From positions 558,001 through 622,000 of the forward strand of contig NZ_FSRA01000001.1 in NCBI RefSeq assembly GCF_900129465.1: 64,000 bases of DNA. The letters are read 5' to 3'. The stretch is from Chitinophaga niabensis. Its GTDB lineage: Bacteria > Bacteroidota > Bacteroidia > Chitinophagales > Chitinophagaceae. The notes beneath the pieces are model-generated. The model searched no databases and had not been told where the DNA came from. It saw only the letters and a list, made by a program, of their open reading frames with translations. Made by a program: the position numbers and the translations under genes. This document shows, one piece after another, positions 32,868 to 42,215 of this stretch (position 1 is its first letter; the number at the start of each line of letters is the position of its first letter).

Positions 32868-34283
32868 TTAAAAAGCTTTTAACCTGAACCCTGTACTCAA
32901 TAATGCTGAGCCGGGTAATGGCTGAAAGTAATTATTCACATCCACACCCGCTGCTGCGATAGTGGGGAATTTAGTGTTGATGTTTGTACCTGTTCCTTCC
33001 GTTACCTGCCCGCCATTTTCTGTATAGATATAAGCACGGTCATCCACCACACCACCGCCGGTGCGGGGTTGAATGAATGCGTTGGCGCTGATAAGCTGTT
33101 TGGCTTTCTGACCCAGGAGGCCGTTGATGCGTAATGCCACACCAAAAGGACGGGCTACGGTATTGTTGGTGAATTTGATCACGGCATCGTCTGTTCCACG
33201 GAAGGTTACACCATCGTTTGCAGTGTTATCACGGAAAAGGTTATTGGTGATAGTATGCTGTGCGCCGGTTTCTCCTGATCCAAAGAACTGGCAGAGATCG
33301 CCCCAGCCATCGTGTACCACATTGTCGTGCACATTAGAGGCTGTTACCCTTCCGCCGATCAGCAATCCGCCGCTATGGGATGGATTGTGCTGCAGGCCCC
33401 AGTTGGTAACATCGTTGTTGGATACTTCCAGCTGATCGATCGCTGCGGTTTGGATACCATCCGCCCCAATGTCTTTCACTTTGTTATTATAGATCTTCAC
33501 CTTACGCCATTTAATGGGCTGTACCAGGTCTCCGCCTGGTACCTGTCCGGGAGCCAGCTCGTAAACAGACTGATTGGTGCTCAGGTTCCAGTAAGTGGCA
33601 GTGTGGCCGATGTACATTGCTTCGTTGTAAGTACCTGTGATAGACACATCATGGATGGCGAGGTTTTCCATATAGCTATTCGGATAATGTGTGCTGGCAT
33701 CATTTTTTACAGGATCTGTTTTTGCCCAGATACCTGTACCTCCATTGATGATGGTAATGAAGCCAATATCAAAATTATCGGAATGCTCACTTAAGGAAAG
33801 ATTGAAGTATGCGTTGCGGCTGGCTTTGGTAGAACCGTTGATAACAAATTCATCAGCGGTTGAACCTCCTACTTTTACGTAATGAGAGTTCACAAAGCTC
33901 AGGGCCGTGGACCAGGAACCGCCATCCCAGGCGGGGTTTCCTATTTTAACCACGGTGCCGGGTGCATTACGCACTACAATTGGTTTACTTGCACTTCCAC
34001 TCAGGTTGTAAAATATAACCGCATAGAAAGTTCCTTTCAGGTTAAGGATATCTCCGGGTTGATAAAGGCCATCCTTATTATCTATTACCAGTCTGCCTTC
34101 TTTGTCAGGTACAAGGGTGTACTGTTTGGCGTTTGGATCTACCGGTGGTGGTGGTTTTTCCGGGGTACCTGTTTCGTTCCTTACTTCTTCAATAGAACTC
34201 GTCTTGCTACAATTGGTAAATGTCAGTGTAAGTGTAATTGCTAAAAGCAACATGCTTGGTAAATTAATTCGGTCTTTTCTCAT
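32868..34283 (-). CDS. lipoprotein with right-handed beta-helix (polysaccharide-binding or lyase-like)
   Basis: 471 residues. Lipoprotein signal MRKDRINLPSMLLLAITLTLTFTNCS (Cys25). A Pro-rich linker (GTPEKPPPPVDPN) precedes a parallel beta-helix: repeated N-x-V/I strands such as GGSTADEFVINGS, NLAIHDVSITG, WRKVKIYNNKVKDIGADGIQ, QLEVSNNDVTNWG, ASNVHDNVVHDGWGD, HTITNNLFRDNTANDGVTFRG and VIKFTNNTVARP. This fold is used by pectate lyases, polygalacturonases and related enzymes; I cannot assign catalytic residues. Surface-exposed or periplasmic; next to rhamnosidases, so pectin (rhamnogalacturonan) is a plausible substrate. Confidence 0.8.
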   Translation of the reverse strand: MRKDRINLPSMLLLAITLTLTFTNCSKTSSIEEVRNETGTPEKPPPPVDPNAKQYTLVPDKEGRLVIDNKDGLYQPGDILNLKGTFYAVIFYNLSGSASKPIVVRNAPGTVVKIGNPAWDGGSWSTALSFVNSHYVKVGGSTADEFVINGSTKASRNAYFNLSLSEHSDNFDIGFITIINGGTGIWAKTDPVKNDASTHYPNSYMENLAIHDVSITGTYNEAMYIGHTATYWNLSTNQSVYELAPGQVPGGDLVQPIKWRKVKIYNNKVKDIGADGIQTAAIDQLEVSNNDVTNWGLQHNPSHSGGLLIGGRVTASNVHDNVVHDGWGDLCQFFGSGETGAQHTITNNLFRDNTANDGVTFRGTDDAVIKFTNNTVARPFGVALRINGLLGQKAKQLISANAFIQPRTGGGVVDDRAYIYTENGGQVTEGTGTNINTKFPTIAAAGVDVNNYFQPLPGSALLSTGFRLKAF

Positions 34284-34622
34284 GGTTTTTCTAAATAGTT
34301 ATGCGTCAAAAAATAAAGATGCTGGTATAGCACTAATAAAAAACTATCCGGATATGGTATTCAAAAATCTATTCATGCAAATATCAAAAAAAAACGAATA
34401 GATAACTGCAACAGAACGGGCGTTAACAGCGAAATATTATGAAGGCCTTCAGGCGGTTTCCAGTTATGCAACTTAGCTGTCAAAAGGATGACATTGTTTG
34501 GAAGGAGATTTTATCTAACAGATATCATAGTGAATTGATATACATATATCTAAATCTATATATTTATATTATTAAAATTATTCATCTGCAAATAATTTAT
34601 ATATGTAATTTTTTTTGTTAAT
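34284..34622. other. very AT-rich intergenic region between the beta-helix and GH78 genes
   Basis: 339 bases, strongest in AT between 34500 and 34622, with runs such as ATATATCTAAATC and a T8 run. No gene is evident. It presumably holds the beta-helix gene's promoter and the end of the rhamnosidase transcript; I see no strong stem-loop terminator. Confidence 0.5.
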
Positions 34623-37334
34623 CTACTGCACGGAAAGCTGGTGATGACCGGACCCCGCTTCATAGATCAGTACGCCATTTTCCTTCTTTATGAACCGTAA
34701 TGCATTGTCTCCCACCACCTTTCCTTTCCCGGTAGCAGGTAAATGGATGGTTGCGGTGGTGTTAGGGGGAATTTGCACCTGCAGGTCAAAAGTATGACCA
34801 TCCTTATGCCATTCGCTTTTTATGAGGCCATAAGGGCAATGATAACTTGCTTTAGCAAATGTGATATCACCAACAGGTTGCGGGCGTATCAATATCTTTT
34901 TAAATGCAATGCTGCCGGGTTCCTGGCCTATTCCTGCAAGGCCGCTGTAGAACCACTCCATGAGGTGCCCGAGCATCAGGTGGTTGTTGGAAACAAAACG
35001 GTATGCCTGCCAGGATTCAGTAAGCGCAGTAGCCCCATTCGCTAACTGAAATCCATAACCCGGTACATCTTTGCGGTTATTCATGGCATAGATCAGGTCT
35101 GAGCGGTTGGCATTGTTCAACAAACGCAGCAGGTAACCAAATCCTATTTCACCGGTGGTTAAACTGTTATCTCTTTTAACGATATCATTGATGATATGCT
35201 GCAGTACTTTTTCTTTCTGTGCAGATGGTACAAGGTCCATATACAATGCCATGGTGTTGGACGTTTGGCTGCCGGTGGCATATTGTCCGGTGGTTTTATC
35301 CAGCCAGGTATCGTTAAAATACTTTTTAACAACGGCACTGATCTGTTCATACTTCTCTACATCCTGTTGTTTGCCCAATACTTTTGCCGTGGCTATCATC
35401 ACCTGCAGGTCGTGATAATAGGTAGCGAATGCGGTCAATGCAATAGGGGTATTCTGTGATTCGCCCACGCCTTTGGGCCCAATGTCGAACCAATCGCCGA
35501 GGCCGCGTTTCAGGGAATCTTTTGCTGCATTTTTCCCCAGGAATTCCAGGTAGCGCGCCATCATGCTGTAGTTCTCTTCCAGCGCCCGCTTATCTCCGTA
35601 CCAGCGGTACAGGTCCCATGGCACTAATACGGAAGCGCTGCCCCATTCCGCGGAATTACGGAACCCGCCATGGAATTCTACATATTCCGGAGCAATGTCC
35701 GGCACAAGACCATCTGCAGTTTGCGCGCCGCGCATATCATTTGTTATCTTATTCAGCAATGCAGGCACCTGGTAATTATACCGGATAGAATTTCCCATCA
35801 GGTGTACTTCTTCCAGCCATCCGAGTTTTTCGCGGTGCGGGCAATCTGTTAATACACTCGCCAGGTTACTGCGGATAGCCCAGTCTATGAGGTGATAGAT
35901 ATTATTGAACAATTCGCTGGAGCAACTGAAATCTCCTGCGGAAGTTGCTGCATGGCGGGTGTGCAAACCATCTACTGCCAGCAGCACCGGTAATTGGGAT
36001 GGGTTGTTTTCACTGGCAGGAACAGCACCTTCTATCTGCAGGTAACGGTATCCGTAATAAGTGAACTGTGGCTGCCAGGTTTCTGCTTCCGTTCCTTTGA
36101 GGGTATAGGTGTAATACATTGGGCCACCGGAAGCCTGCTGGGTAACCTTTCCGCTGTCGTCCAGCAATTCGCCGGGTATGATCTTTACCTGGTCTCCGCT
36201 TTTGCCTTTCACTTTAATGCGTGGAATACCGGATGCATTTTGTGCTACGTCGTAGATCCATACATCAGCAGCAGGATGAGTGATCTTTTTAGTTGGCAGG
36301 ATGTCTGTTACTTTCAGCGGATCCATGATCTGGCTGATCAGCTGCGGAGGTCCATCCACGGCCACTGCTGCCTTCCAGTTGCTGTCATTGAATCCCGGGA
36401 GGTCCCATCCTTGTTTTTCAAGGCGTGCATCATAACTTTCCCCTCCATAGATACTGGAATAGGTAACAGGGCCCGGTGTTGCTTTCCAGTCTGTGCCGCT
36501 CACTATATTTTCTGTGCTGCCATCTTCATATTGCAACAGCATTCTGCAGATCATTTTTGGATAACCATATGAGCCTGTCAGCTTTCGGTATCTTTCTCTT
36601 GGAATATGATAGAAGCCATTGCCCAGCATAACACCTAAAGCATTCTTTCCCTGTTTGAGTTGTGTGGTAAGATCGAAGGTGATGTACAGTGCCTCTTTAC
36701 TGTATTGCGTCCAACCCGGATCAAGAAAATGATCGCCTATTTTTTCACCGTTCAGGCTCATATCAAAGTGCCCCAGCCCTGAAATGAACATGGTGGCACG
36801 TTTGAGCGGTTTTGAAATATTGAATTCTTTGCGAAGGAGTGGCTGGATACTTTTTCCCGGCCCCCATTCCTTTTTACCTGCACCATGCACAGCTGGTATG
36901 ATCAGGGAGGTATCGGGCATGGCTTCATAGCCTATCCACTTTGCCTGCTGCCAGTCTGCCCCGTTCATGAGGCCCATCTGCCAGGAAGCGGCGTTGCTCC
37001 AGCCTGCGTCTTTTCCTTTGGCATCCCATGTTTTTACTTTCCAGTAATATACTTTTGCGGGGTCTAATTTTTTGCCTTTGAATACGATCTGTATAGAAGC
37101 ATTGCTCTGTACTTTACCGGAATTCCAGATATTTCCTTCCCGTACGGCGGGATCGTCTGAAACAAACACCTGGTATGCCTGCTGTGCAGGGGAAGAAAGC
37201 TCCCAGGATAAACGGGGAGCAGGAGAGGTAATGCCTAAGGGTTCCTTACGGTATTCGCATTGCAGGTTTGTAGCCTGACCAAATAAATGGCAGGCCTGGA
37301 ACATGCCCAGGACTGCCAGAAAATATTTTATCAT
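34623..37334 (-). CDS. alpha-L-rhamnosidase, family GH78
   Basis: 903 residues with a signal peptide (MIKYFLAVLGMFQACHLFGQ). GH78 layout: an N-terminal beta-domain (LQCEYRKEPLGITSPAPRLSWELSSP), a domain with RATMFISGLGHFDMSLNGEKIGDHFLDPGWTQYSKEALY, then the (alpha/alpha)6 barrel with VLTDCPHREKLGWLEEVHLMGNSI and EFHGGFRNSAEWGSASVLVPWDLYRWYGDKRAL, where the acidic residues form the active site, and a C-terminal beta-domain. It hydrolyses alpha-L-rhamnosides. Start is two bases after the GH106 stop, so cotranscribed. Confidence 0.95.
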   Translation of the reverse strand: MIKYFLAVLGMFQACHLFGQATNLQCEYRKEPLGITSPAPRLSWELSSPAQQAYQVFVSDDPAVREGNIWNSGKVQSNASIQIVFKGKKLDPAKVYYWKVKTWDAKGKDAGWSNAASWQMGLMNGADWQQAKWIGYEAMPDTSLIIPAVHGAGKKEWGPGKSIQPLLRKEFNISKPLKRATMFISGLGHFDMSLNGEKIGDHFLDPGWTQYSKEALYITFDLTTQLKQGKNALGVMLGNGFYHIPRERYRKLTGSYGYPKMICRMLLQYEDGSTENIVSGTDWKATPGPVTYSSIYGGESYDARLEKQGWDLPGFNDSNWKAAVAVDGPPQLISQIMDPLKVTDILPTKKITHPAADVWIYDVAQNASGIPRIKVKGKSGDQVKIIPGELLDDSGKVTQQASGGPMYYTYTLKGTEAETWQPQFTYYGYRYLQIEGAVPASENNPSQLPVLLAVDGLHTRHAATSAGDFSCSSELFNNIYHLIDWAIRSNLASVLTDCPHREKLGWLEEVHLMGNSIRYNYQVPALLNKITNDMRGAQTADGLVPDIAPEYVEFHGGFRNSAEWGSASVLVPWDLYRWYGDKRALEENYSMMARYLEFLGKNAAKDSLKRGLGDWFDIGPKGVGESQNTPIALTAFATYYHDLQVMIATAKVLGKQQDVEKYEQISAVVKKYFNDTWLDKTTGQYATGSQTSNTMALYMDLVPSAQKEKVLQHIINDIVKRDNSLTTGEIGFGYLLRLLNNANRSDLIYAMNNRKDVPGYGFQLANGATALTESWQAYRFVSNNHLMLGHLMEWFYSGLAGIGQEPGSIAFKKILIRPQPVGDITFAKASYHCPYGLIKSEWHKDGHTFDLQVQIPPNTTATIHLPATGKGKVVGDNALRFIKKENGVLIYEAGSGHHQLSVQ

Positions 37335-37336
37335 AC

Positions 37337-40300
37337 TTATTTGTATTGTATGATCCTGAAATCTTCTATCAGGCCATAATCATATAGATCGTAATCCTTA
37401 CCGGAAGGATATGCTTTGATGTTCCGCCAATGCCAGGGACTTGCTATCCCGGGTTGTGGCTTATTATGATGTGGTCCCAGCAGGTTCTTAAAGCTACCTG
37501 TCACAATCACTTCCAACTGGTTTGTTCCTTTCTTCAGATATTTTGTGATGTTCAATGCATTGGGATCCGTAAATATAATACCTGCTTTTATACCATTCAC
37601 CTTTACTTCAGCCACGGTACCTTTCCATGCTCCCAGCACCACTTCATATTGCTGGCCGGTATTAGCTACTGATAATTCTTTTTTGTAGCTGATGCTTTGC
37701 CCGTATAAGGGAAGCCCCTGTTCTTTCCAGCTGCCCAATTGCAATGGCTGCGGCGGTACAATCTTAAAACCTTTCGCTGCTGCGGACAGGTTAAAGTCTC
37801 CAAGGATATACACGGGTTCTATCTCCGCATAAATGCTCATGGGGGTAATCGAAAGCGTGAGGGTGTTTTCCCCTGTTTTCAGTAAAGCACCTATCTCCAA
37901 TACACCGAACGACCTGTCCAGCCACCATTTCCCTTTCACAGGTTGTATGGCTTTGCCGTTCACGAGGATCTTATTCCATAGTTCAGGATGTTCTATTACG
38001 GCAGTGAACTTATTAAAAGCTACGTGCTCCTCTATCTCAAAACGATAGGTAGCGGTATACCCGGTATGGGTAGTGAAAGTATCTTTTGCTACCAGCCTGT
38101 CTTTAAATTGCACTTCGTGATTCCAGGGATTACCGCTGGTATAATTGTATTTTTTGAAGAGCACATCTGTAGCATTGGTCACATGATTTTCCTTCAGCAG
38201 GGTATCGCCAAATGCTACATCTGCGAAATCGATCATGAGCGTATTGGCGGCGGGGCGTACAGCTTCAGCGGTGTTGGTATTCACAGCGGCAGCCGTTCCT
38301 TTAACAGGCCATGCAGGGAAGCCTGCCTGCTGTTTATCTGCAACGAACAGCAGCATACTGCCGGCAGCGGGAACATTGAAATCAACCCTGAGGCCGCTGG
38401 CGGAACTTTGTGCAGGATAGTCATATATCTTACCTGTGAAGAGGTCCATCAGCAGCACATCTTTTCCTTTCAGCTGCAATTGCCCTGTGGCTGTGCTTTC
38501 CATACCGGAATTAGCCAGGAAGATCAGCTGACCGTCTGCAAAGGCCCTGCGGTGATGAAAGAGATTGCCACCGGAAAAGCTGATATTGAAATCTTTTGAG
38601 GGGAAGATCTTTGTATCAAGGGAATGATGTACTTCCCCGAAATCCAGTGCATTGCCGGCTGCGCCATCCAGTGTTTGCAGTTTTTCGTACAGCAATATTC
38701 TGCCGCCCTGATCTGCATATGCTTTTAATAATTTGTAAGTAGGCCCGTCTATATTTTCCATGCCGGGAGGGATCACTACGGTGCTGTAAGCCCTTTGCCC
38801 TACTATAAATTTTCCGTTCTCTGCTTTGCCATGTTCCCTGATAATGTATTCTGATCCCAGGTCGTATTCCACCTGTGCTTTTTCGAGTTTGGTTACAAAG
38901 GCCTGGAAAGCATTGCCTATCTCCCCGAGGTGCGGATGGTTTTTGCCATGGATGGCGTAGGACCATGCAGTGGTGGTGGGTTCTATAACGAGTATCTCAT
39001 TCCGTTGCTGGCCTTGTGATAAGGCAAAAGACAAACGGGTGTAATAATTATTCAGTGTTGCATAGTGTTGCCACCAGGGATTATGATAAGAGAAGGATTG
39101 CGGGTAATCTCCTTTCCTTGCGCCGGAGATGGTCATAAAGGAAAGGTGCTGGTTGAGGAAATTCACACCCAGCACATATTCCCAGTCTCCCAGGCGTTTC
39201 AGGTCTTTGTAGGTAAGGTCCCAGCCGCCGCCGCCATAGGTTTCACTCAGTGTCCTTTTTTTATTCAGCTGGTTAGCTACGCTGGCTAGTTCCTTTACAG
39301 AGCGGATGTTGCCGAACTGAGCGCCGGGGCTTGTTTCATTGAATTGGTTGAACAGCATGTCTATACCCGGTTGCTGATGCCAGGCATACATGGCCATGTT
39401 ATCGGGGCCGTGTTCAGGATTAGGCCAGCCATGTTCCCAGTAGTGACCTGTCCAGGGCATGTTATGCTTTTCCATGTAATTGTGCATGGGTTTGGACCAG
39501 CGGTCAATGAAGAGGTCCAGCAGGGTTTGATAGAAGTTATGTCTTACTTTCTTCCAGTCTCCCACTTCTTCAAATAAAGAGGGGAGATTGGGTTGTAAGG
39601 CATATCCCCACTTCTGCTGAAAGGTGCTGAACAGGTCGGGCGTCCAGCGTACGGTGTTGGGGTATTCTGCCTGTATGCCGGGTTCATCGGAGAAAAGTCC
39701 TTTTACGGTTTTACCGAATTCGTTGCCGGCTACTTTCTCGTATCCTTTCATGGTTACTTCCAGGAACTTTTCTGTTACGCCTTTCACCATCAGGTCCACA
39801 TAACTGAAGCCGCCGTACCAGCCGGATTTGCTGTAGTATCTTTTATGGAACAGGTAGAACCTGCCGGTTTTACCTTTGAGTTCCTGCATCTGTGATGTTA
39901 CATCTTTAAAGCTGCCGTTCACTTCCTGTACGCAAACAAAGAGATATTTTGTATCCTTTGGAAAGGTATCTGTTTTAGTGATCTGCAGCATTTGCCCCTG
40001 GTTATAGGATTCCGGCATCTGGTCAGGAACGTGGCCTCCTGCAAAACCAGAGGGGTAGGAGTTTTCGTCATAGATCCATACATCCAGCCCAAGGGCTTTG
40101 CCTTTGGCTACAGTGTACCGGAAAAGATCGAACCATTCATTGGAGAGATAAGAAGTGATGAGTCCCGGGCGGGGATGTACCATTACACCGCCGAATGCTT
40201 TGTCTTTAAAATCCTGCAGCATCAGGTCTATTTCCTTCTTTGTTATTTTTGTGTTCCATACCCATAAAGGTGCGCTGCCATATTCCCTGCCGGGTGCAGT

Positions 40301-40393
40301 GAATTGTTTTTGCAGTTGAGTAAATGTTTGTGCTTTCCCCTGCATGATCATCAACATACAGATGCAGTAGAACGTGGTAGCAAGCTTTCGCAT
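37337..40393 (-). CDS. alpha-L-rhamnosidase-like glycosyl hydrolase, family GH106
   Basis: 1018 residues with signal peptide MRKLATTFYCICMLMIMQGKAQ. GH106 signature at the N-terminus: TAPGREYGSAPLWVWNTKITKKEIDLMLQDFKDKAFGGVMVHPRPGLITSYLS, GLDVWIYDENSYPSGFAGGHVP, then VKGLFSDEPGIQAEYPN, where Glu/Asp of SDEPG are probable catalytic residues. C-terminal beta-sandwich domains follow (TGYTATYRFEIEEHVAFNKFTAVIEHPELW; NTGQQYEVVLGAWKGTVAEVKVNG). Acts in the periplasm or on the cell surface on rhamnose-containing glycans. It is 22 bases after the SGNH gene and 2 before GH78: a three-gene operon. Confidence 0.9.
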   Translation of the reverse strand: MRKLATTFYCICMLMIMQGKAQTFTQLQKQFTAPGREYGSAPLWVWNTKITKKEIDLMLQDFKDKAFGGVMVHPRPGLITSYLSNEWFDLFRYTVAKGKALGLDVWIYDENSYPSGFAGGHVPDQMPESYNQGQMLQITKTDTFPKDTKYLFVCVQEVNGSFKDVTSQMQELKGKTGRFYLFHKRYYSKSGWYGGFSYVDLMVKGVTEKFLEVTMKGYEKVAGNEFGKTVKGLFSDEPGIQAEYPNTVRWTPDLFSTFQQKWGYALQPNLPSLFEEVGDWKKVRHNFYQTLLDLFIDRWSKPMHNYMEKHNMPWTGHYWEHGWPNPEHGPDNMAMYAWHQQPGIDMLFNQFNETSPGAQFGNIRSVKELASVANQLNKKRTLSETYGGGGWDLTYKDLKRLGDWEYVLGVNFLNQHLSFMTISGARKGDYPQSFSYHNPWWQHYATLNNYYTRLSFALSQGQQRNEILVIEPTTTAWSYAIHGKNHPHLGEIGNAFQAFVTKLEKAQVEYDLGSEYIIREHGKAENGKFIVGQRAYSTVVIPPGMENIDGPTYKLLKAYADQGGRILLYEKLQTLDGAAGNALDFGEVHHSLDTKIFPSKDFNISFSGGNLFHHRRAFADGQLIFLANSGMESTATGQLQLKGKDVLLMDLFTGKIYDYPAQSSASGLRVDFNVPAAGSMLLFVADKQQAGFPAWPVKGTAAAVNTNTAEAVRPAANTLMIDFADVAFGDTLLKENHVTNATDVLFKKYNYTSGNPWNHEVQFKDRLVAKDTFTTHTGYTATYRFEIEEHVAFNKFTAVIEHPELWNKILVNGKAIQPVKGKWWLDRSFGVLEIGALLKTGENTLTLSITPMSIYAEIEPVYILGDFNLSAAAKGFKIVPPQPLQLGSWKEQGLPLYGQSISYKKELSVANTGQQYEVVLGAWKGTVAEVKVNGIKAGIIFTDPNALNITKYLKKGTNQLEVIVTGSFKNLLGPHHNKPQPGIASPWHWRNIKAYPSGKDYDLYDYGLIEDFRIIQYK

Positions 40394-40415
40394 AGTCGGG
40401 TATGTTTTTTAAACT

Positions 40416-41105
40416 TTATTTAAACCATCGGACGATCTCTTTTGCGATCAGTTCGTGGCCTTCTTTATTAGGGTGATTCCCCTGGGACATGTAATCTTTA
40501 AGTGGCTGCACGGCTTTGAACTGGCTGTAACTGTCAGAGAAACCTACCTTGAATGCATCTGCCATTTCCCTGATCTGTTTTGTATGTTTTGCCAGCGGGG
40601 CAGCATCACTTTGAATATCTTCAGAGAGGTCTGCAGAAGGAGAAAGCAGGATCACTTTGATGCCTTTGGCCAATGCCGCGCGGATCATTTTCTCCCAGGC
40701 TGCTTTGGCTGCTTCCAGTCCCGGCCCTCTGTCGTTCAGGGCATAGTCAATGAACAATACATCCGGTTGATGGATGAGTACATCTTTCTCAAAACGTTTC
40801 TCTCCGTTTACACTGTTTTCGCCGCCGATAGCTGTTACGATCACATTGATCACTGCGTGCGGGTAACTTGCCTTTAATGCTTTCAGCACCAGTTGGGGAT
40901 ATGCATCCAGCGTGTTCACCTGTGGTGTTCTGAAGTAACCGGAAGGAACAGAGTGACCATGGAATACCAGGTTGATGGTCCTGTTCTTCGGCCATTCTTT
41001 TACCAGTTCTAATTTGATATCTTTGAGATATTCTTCCCTGTTTACCTGTGCTGAAACCAGGCCTGATAAGAACAGGAGGCAGCAAATGAGTTGTATCTTT
41101 TTCAT
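40416..41105 (-). CDS. SGNH/GDSL hydrolase (probable carbohydrate esterase)
   Basis: 229 residues from MKKIQLICCLLFLSGLVSAQ, a signal peptide. SGNH blocks: INLVFHGHSVPSGYF (Ser52; GHS in place of the usual GDS), TAIGGENSVNG (Gly), YALNDRGPGLE (Asn) and GNHPNKEGHELIA (His; the usual Asp before it is Asn). The block-I GHS variant occurs in some carbohydrate-active subgroups, as I recall. Probably deacetylates an acetylated rhamnose-containing polysaccharide, as first gene of the operon with GH106 and GH78. Divergent from the AraC regulator. Confidence 0.85.
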   Translation of the reverse strand: MKKIQLICCLLFLSGLVSAQVNREEYLKDIKLELVKEWPKNRTINLVFHGHSVPSGYFRTPQVNTLDAYPQLVLKALKASYPHAVINVIVTAIGGENSVNGEKRFEKDVLIHQPDVLFIDYALNDRGPGLEAAKAAWEKMIRAALAKGIKVILLSPSADLSEDIQSDAAPLAKHTKQIREMADAFKVGFSDSYSQFKAVQPLKDYMSQGNHPNKEGHELIAKEIVRWFK

Positions 41106-41226
41106 GGTAAACAAGATATTGTTTTTATCGTACAACACCTATAAAGCTAGATGGAACGGATCAATCTCTTTTATATAAACTACCAGATTTTTTGTACTTT
41201 TTGACATTAATCATCCACGTGTACAC

Positions 41227-42117
41227 ATGAAGAACTTTTCGAAATATTTTACGATCACGTCTGCAGAAGAACGATGGGGATTATATCTCACCACCACAGG
41301 TTTTACCCGGATAGAACCTGCTGATGCCAAAACCTATCCGGTTAACAAGGAGCATCCATCCAGTTATTCACTCACCTGGAAGTCCGGCCGCGTGCTGAAG
41401 GAATTCCAGCTGGTATACATCACGGCAGGCAACGGCGTATTTGAATCTTCGCAGGTGCCTTTGCGGAATATAGACGGCGGTACCTGCTTTCTGCTGTACC
41501 CCGGTACCTGGCACCGTTACAAACCGCTGGAAACTTCCGGGTGGACGGAATACTGGATCGGGTTCAAAGGGTATTACCCGGAGCAATTGATGCGGAAAGG
41601 TTTTTTCCAGGAAGATAAACCTGTGATAGACCTGGGCATTGATGAAGAAGTACTGATCCTGTTCCAGAAATTATTCATGGCGGTAGACCAGGCGCAGCCC
41701 GGTTATCCGCAGGTAATGTCTGCCATGCTGATGGAGATCTTTGCGCGGATCCATACCCGCACGTACTATGATGTGCAGCATAAGGGGCAGGATGAGAACC
41801 TGGTGGTAAGAGCTAAGTTCCTGATGCGGGAAGCCATTGAAGAATCCAACAATATCGAAGATATCATCAAAGACCTGCCGGTGAGTTATTCCAAATTCAG
41901 GAAAGTGTTCAAACAGGTAACGGGTGAATCGCCGAACCAGTATTACCTGAACCTGCGCCTGAAAAAAGCAATGACCCTGCTGGATGCCACGCATCTCTCT
42001 GTGAATGAAATAGCTTACCAGACGGGTTTTGAATCCGTGTTCTATTTTTCAAAGCTCTTTAAGAAAAAGAACGGGCTTTCTCCTTCTGCCTGGCGGGAGC
42101 AGAAGAAAGCGGATTAG
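41227..42117 (+). CDS. AraC-family transcriptional regulator of the rhamnoside genes
   Basis: 296 residues. N-terminal cupin-like sensor (WGLYLTTTGFTRIEPA, LVYITAGNGVFESSQV, GTCFLLYPGTWHRYKPLETSGWTEYWIGFKG). C-terminal double helix-turn-helix (NIEDIIKDLPVSYSKFRKVFKQVTGESPNQYYLNLRLKKAMTLLDATHLSVNEIAYQTGFESVFYFSKLFKKKNGLSPSAWR). It is divergent from the SGNH-GH106-GH78 operon and convergent with the isomerase gene, so it most likely activates them in response to a sugar such as rhamnose. The last codons (A-D-stop) lie inside a duplicated segment. Confidence 0.94.
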   Translation: MKNFSKYFTITSAEERWGLYLTTTGFTRIEPADAKTYPVNKEHPSSYSLTWKSGRVLKEFQLVYITAGNGVFESSQVPLRNIDGGTCFLLYPGTWHRYKPLETSGWTEYWIGFKGYYPEQLMRKGFFQEDKPVIDLGIDEEVLILFQKLFMAVDQAQPGYPQVMSAMLMEIFARIHTRTYYDVQHKGQDENLVVRAKFLMREAIEESNNIEDIIKDLPVSYSKFRKVFKQVTGESPNQYYLNLRLKKAMTLLDATHLSVNEIAYQTGFESVFYFSKLFKKKNGLSPSAWREQKKAD

Positions 42118-42215
42118 CGGCATCCTTCCTCCCCTGCAGAAAATAGCTAGCAGACCTTTACGCGGATTAGCGGCATCCTTCCTTCCCCTGCAAAAAATAA
42201 CTAGCAGACCTTTAC
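42109..42215. repeat. tandem duplication of a convergent gene junction (53-54 bases x 2)
   Basis: Copy 1 (42109-42161) and copy 2 (42162-42215) match except for a few bases and one indel: each contains GCGGATTAGCGGCATCCTTCC and then CTAGCAGACCTTTAC. The unit holds the regulator's last two codons and stop plus the isomerase gene's final codons and stop, so both gene ends appear twice. Confidence 0.9.
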
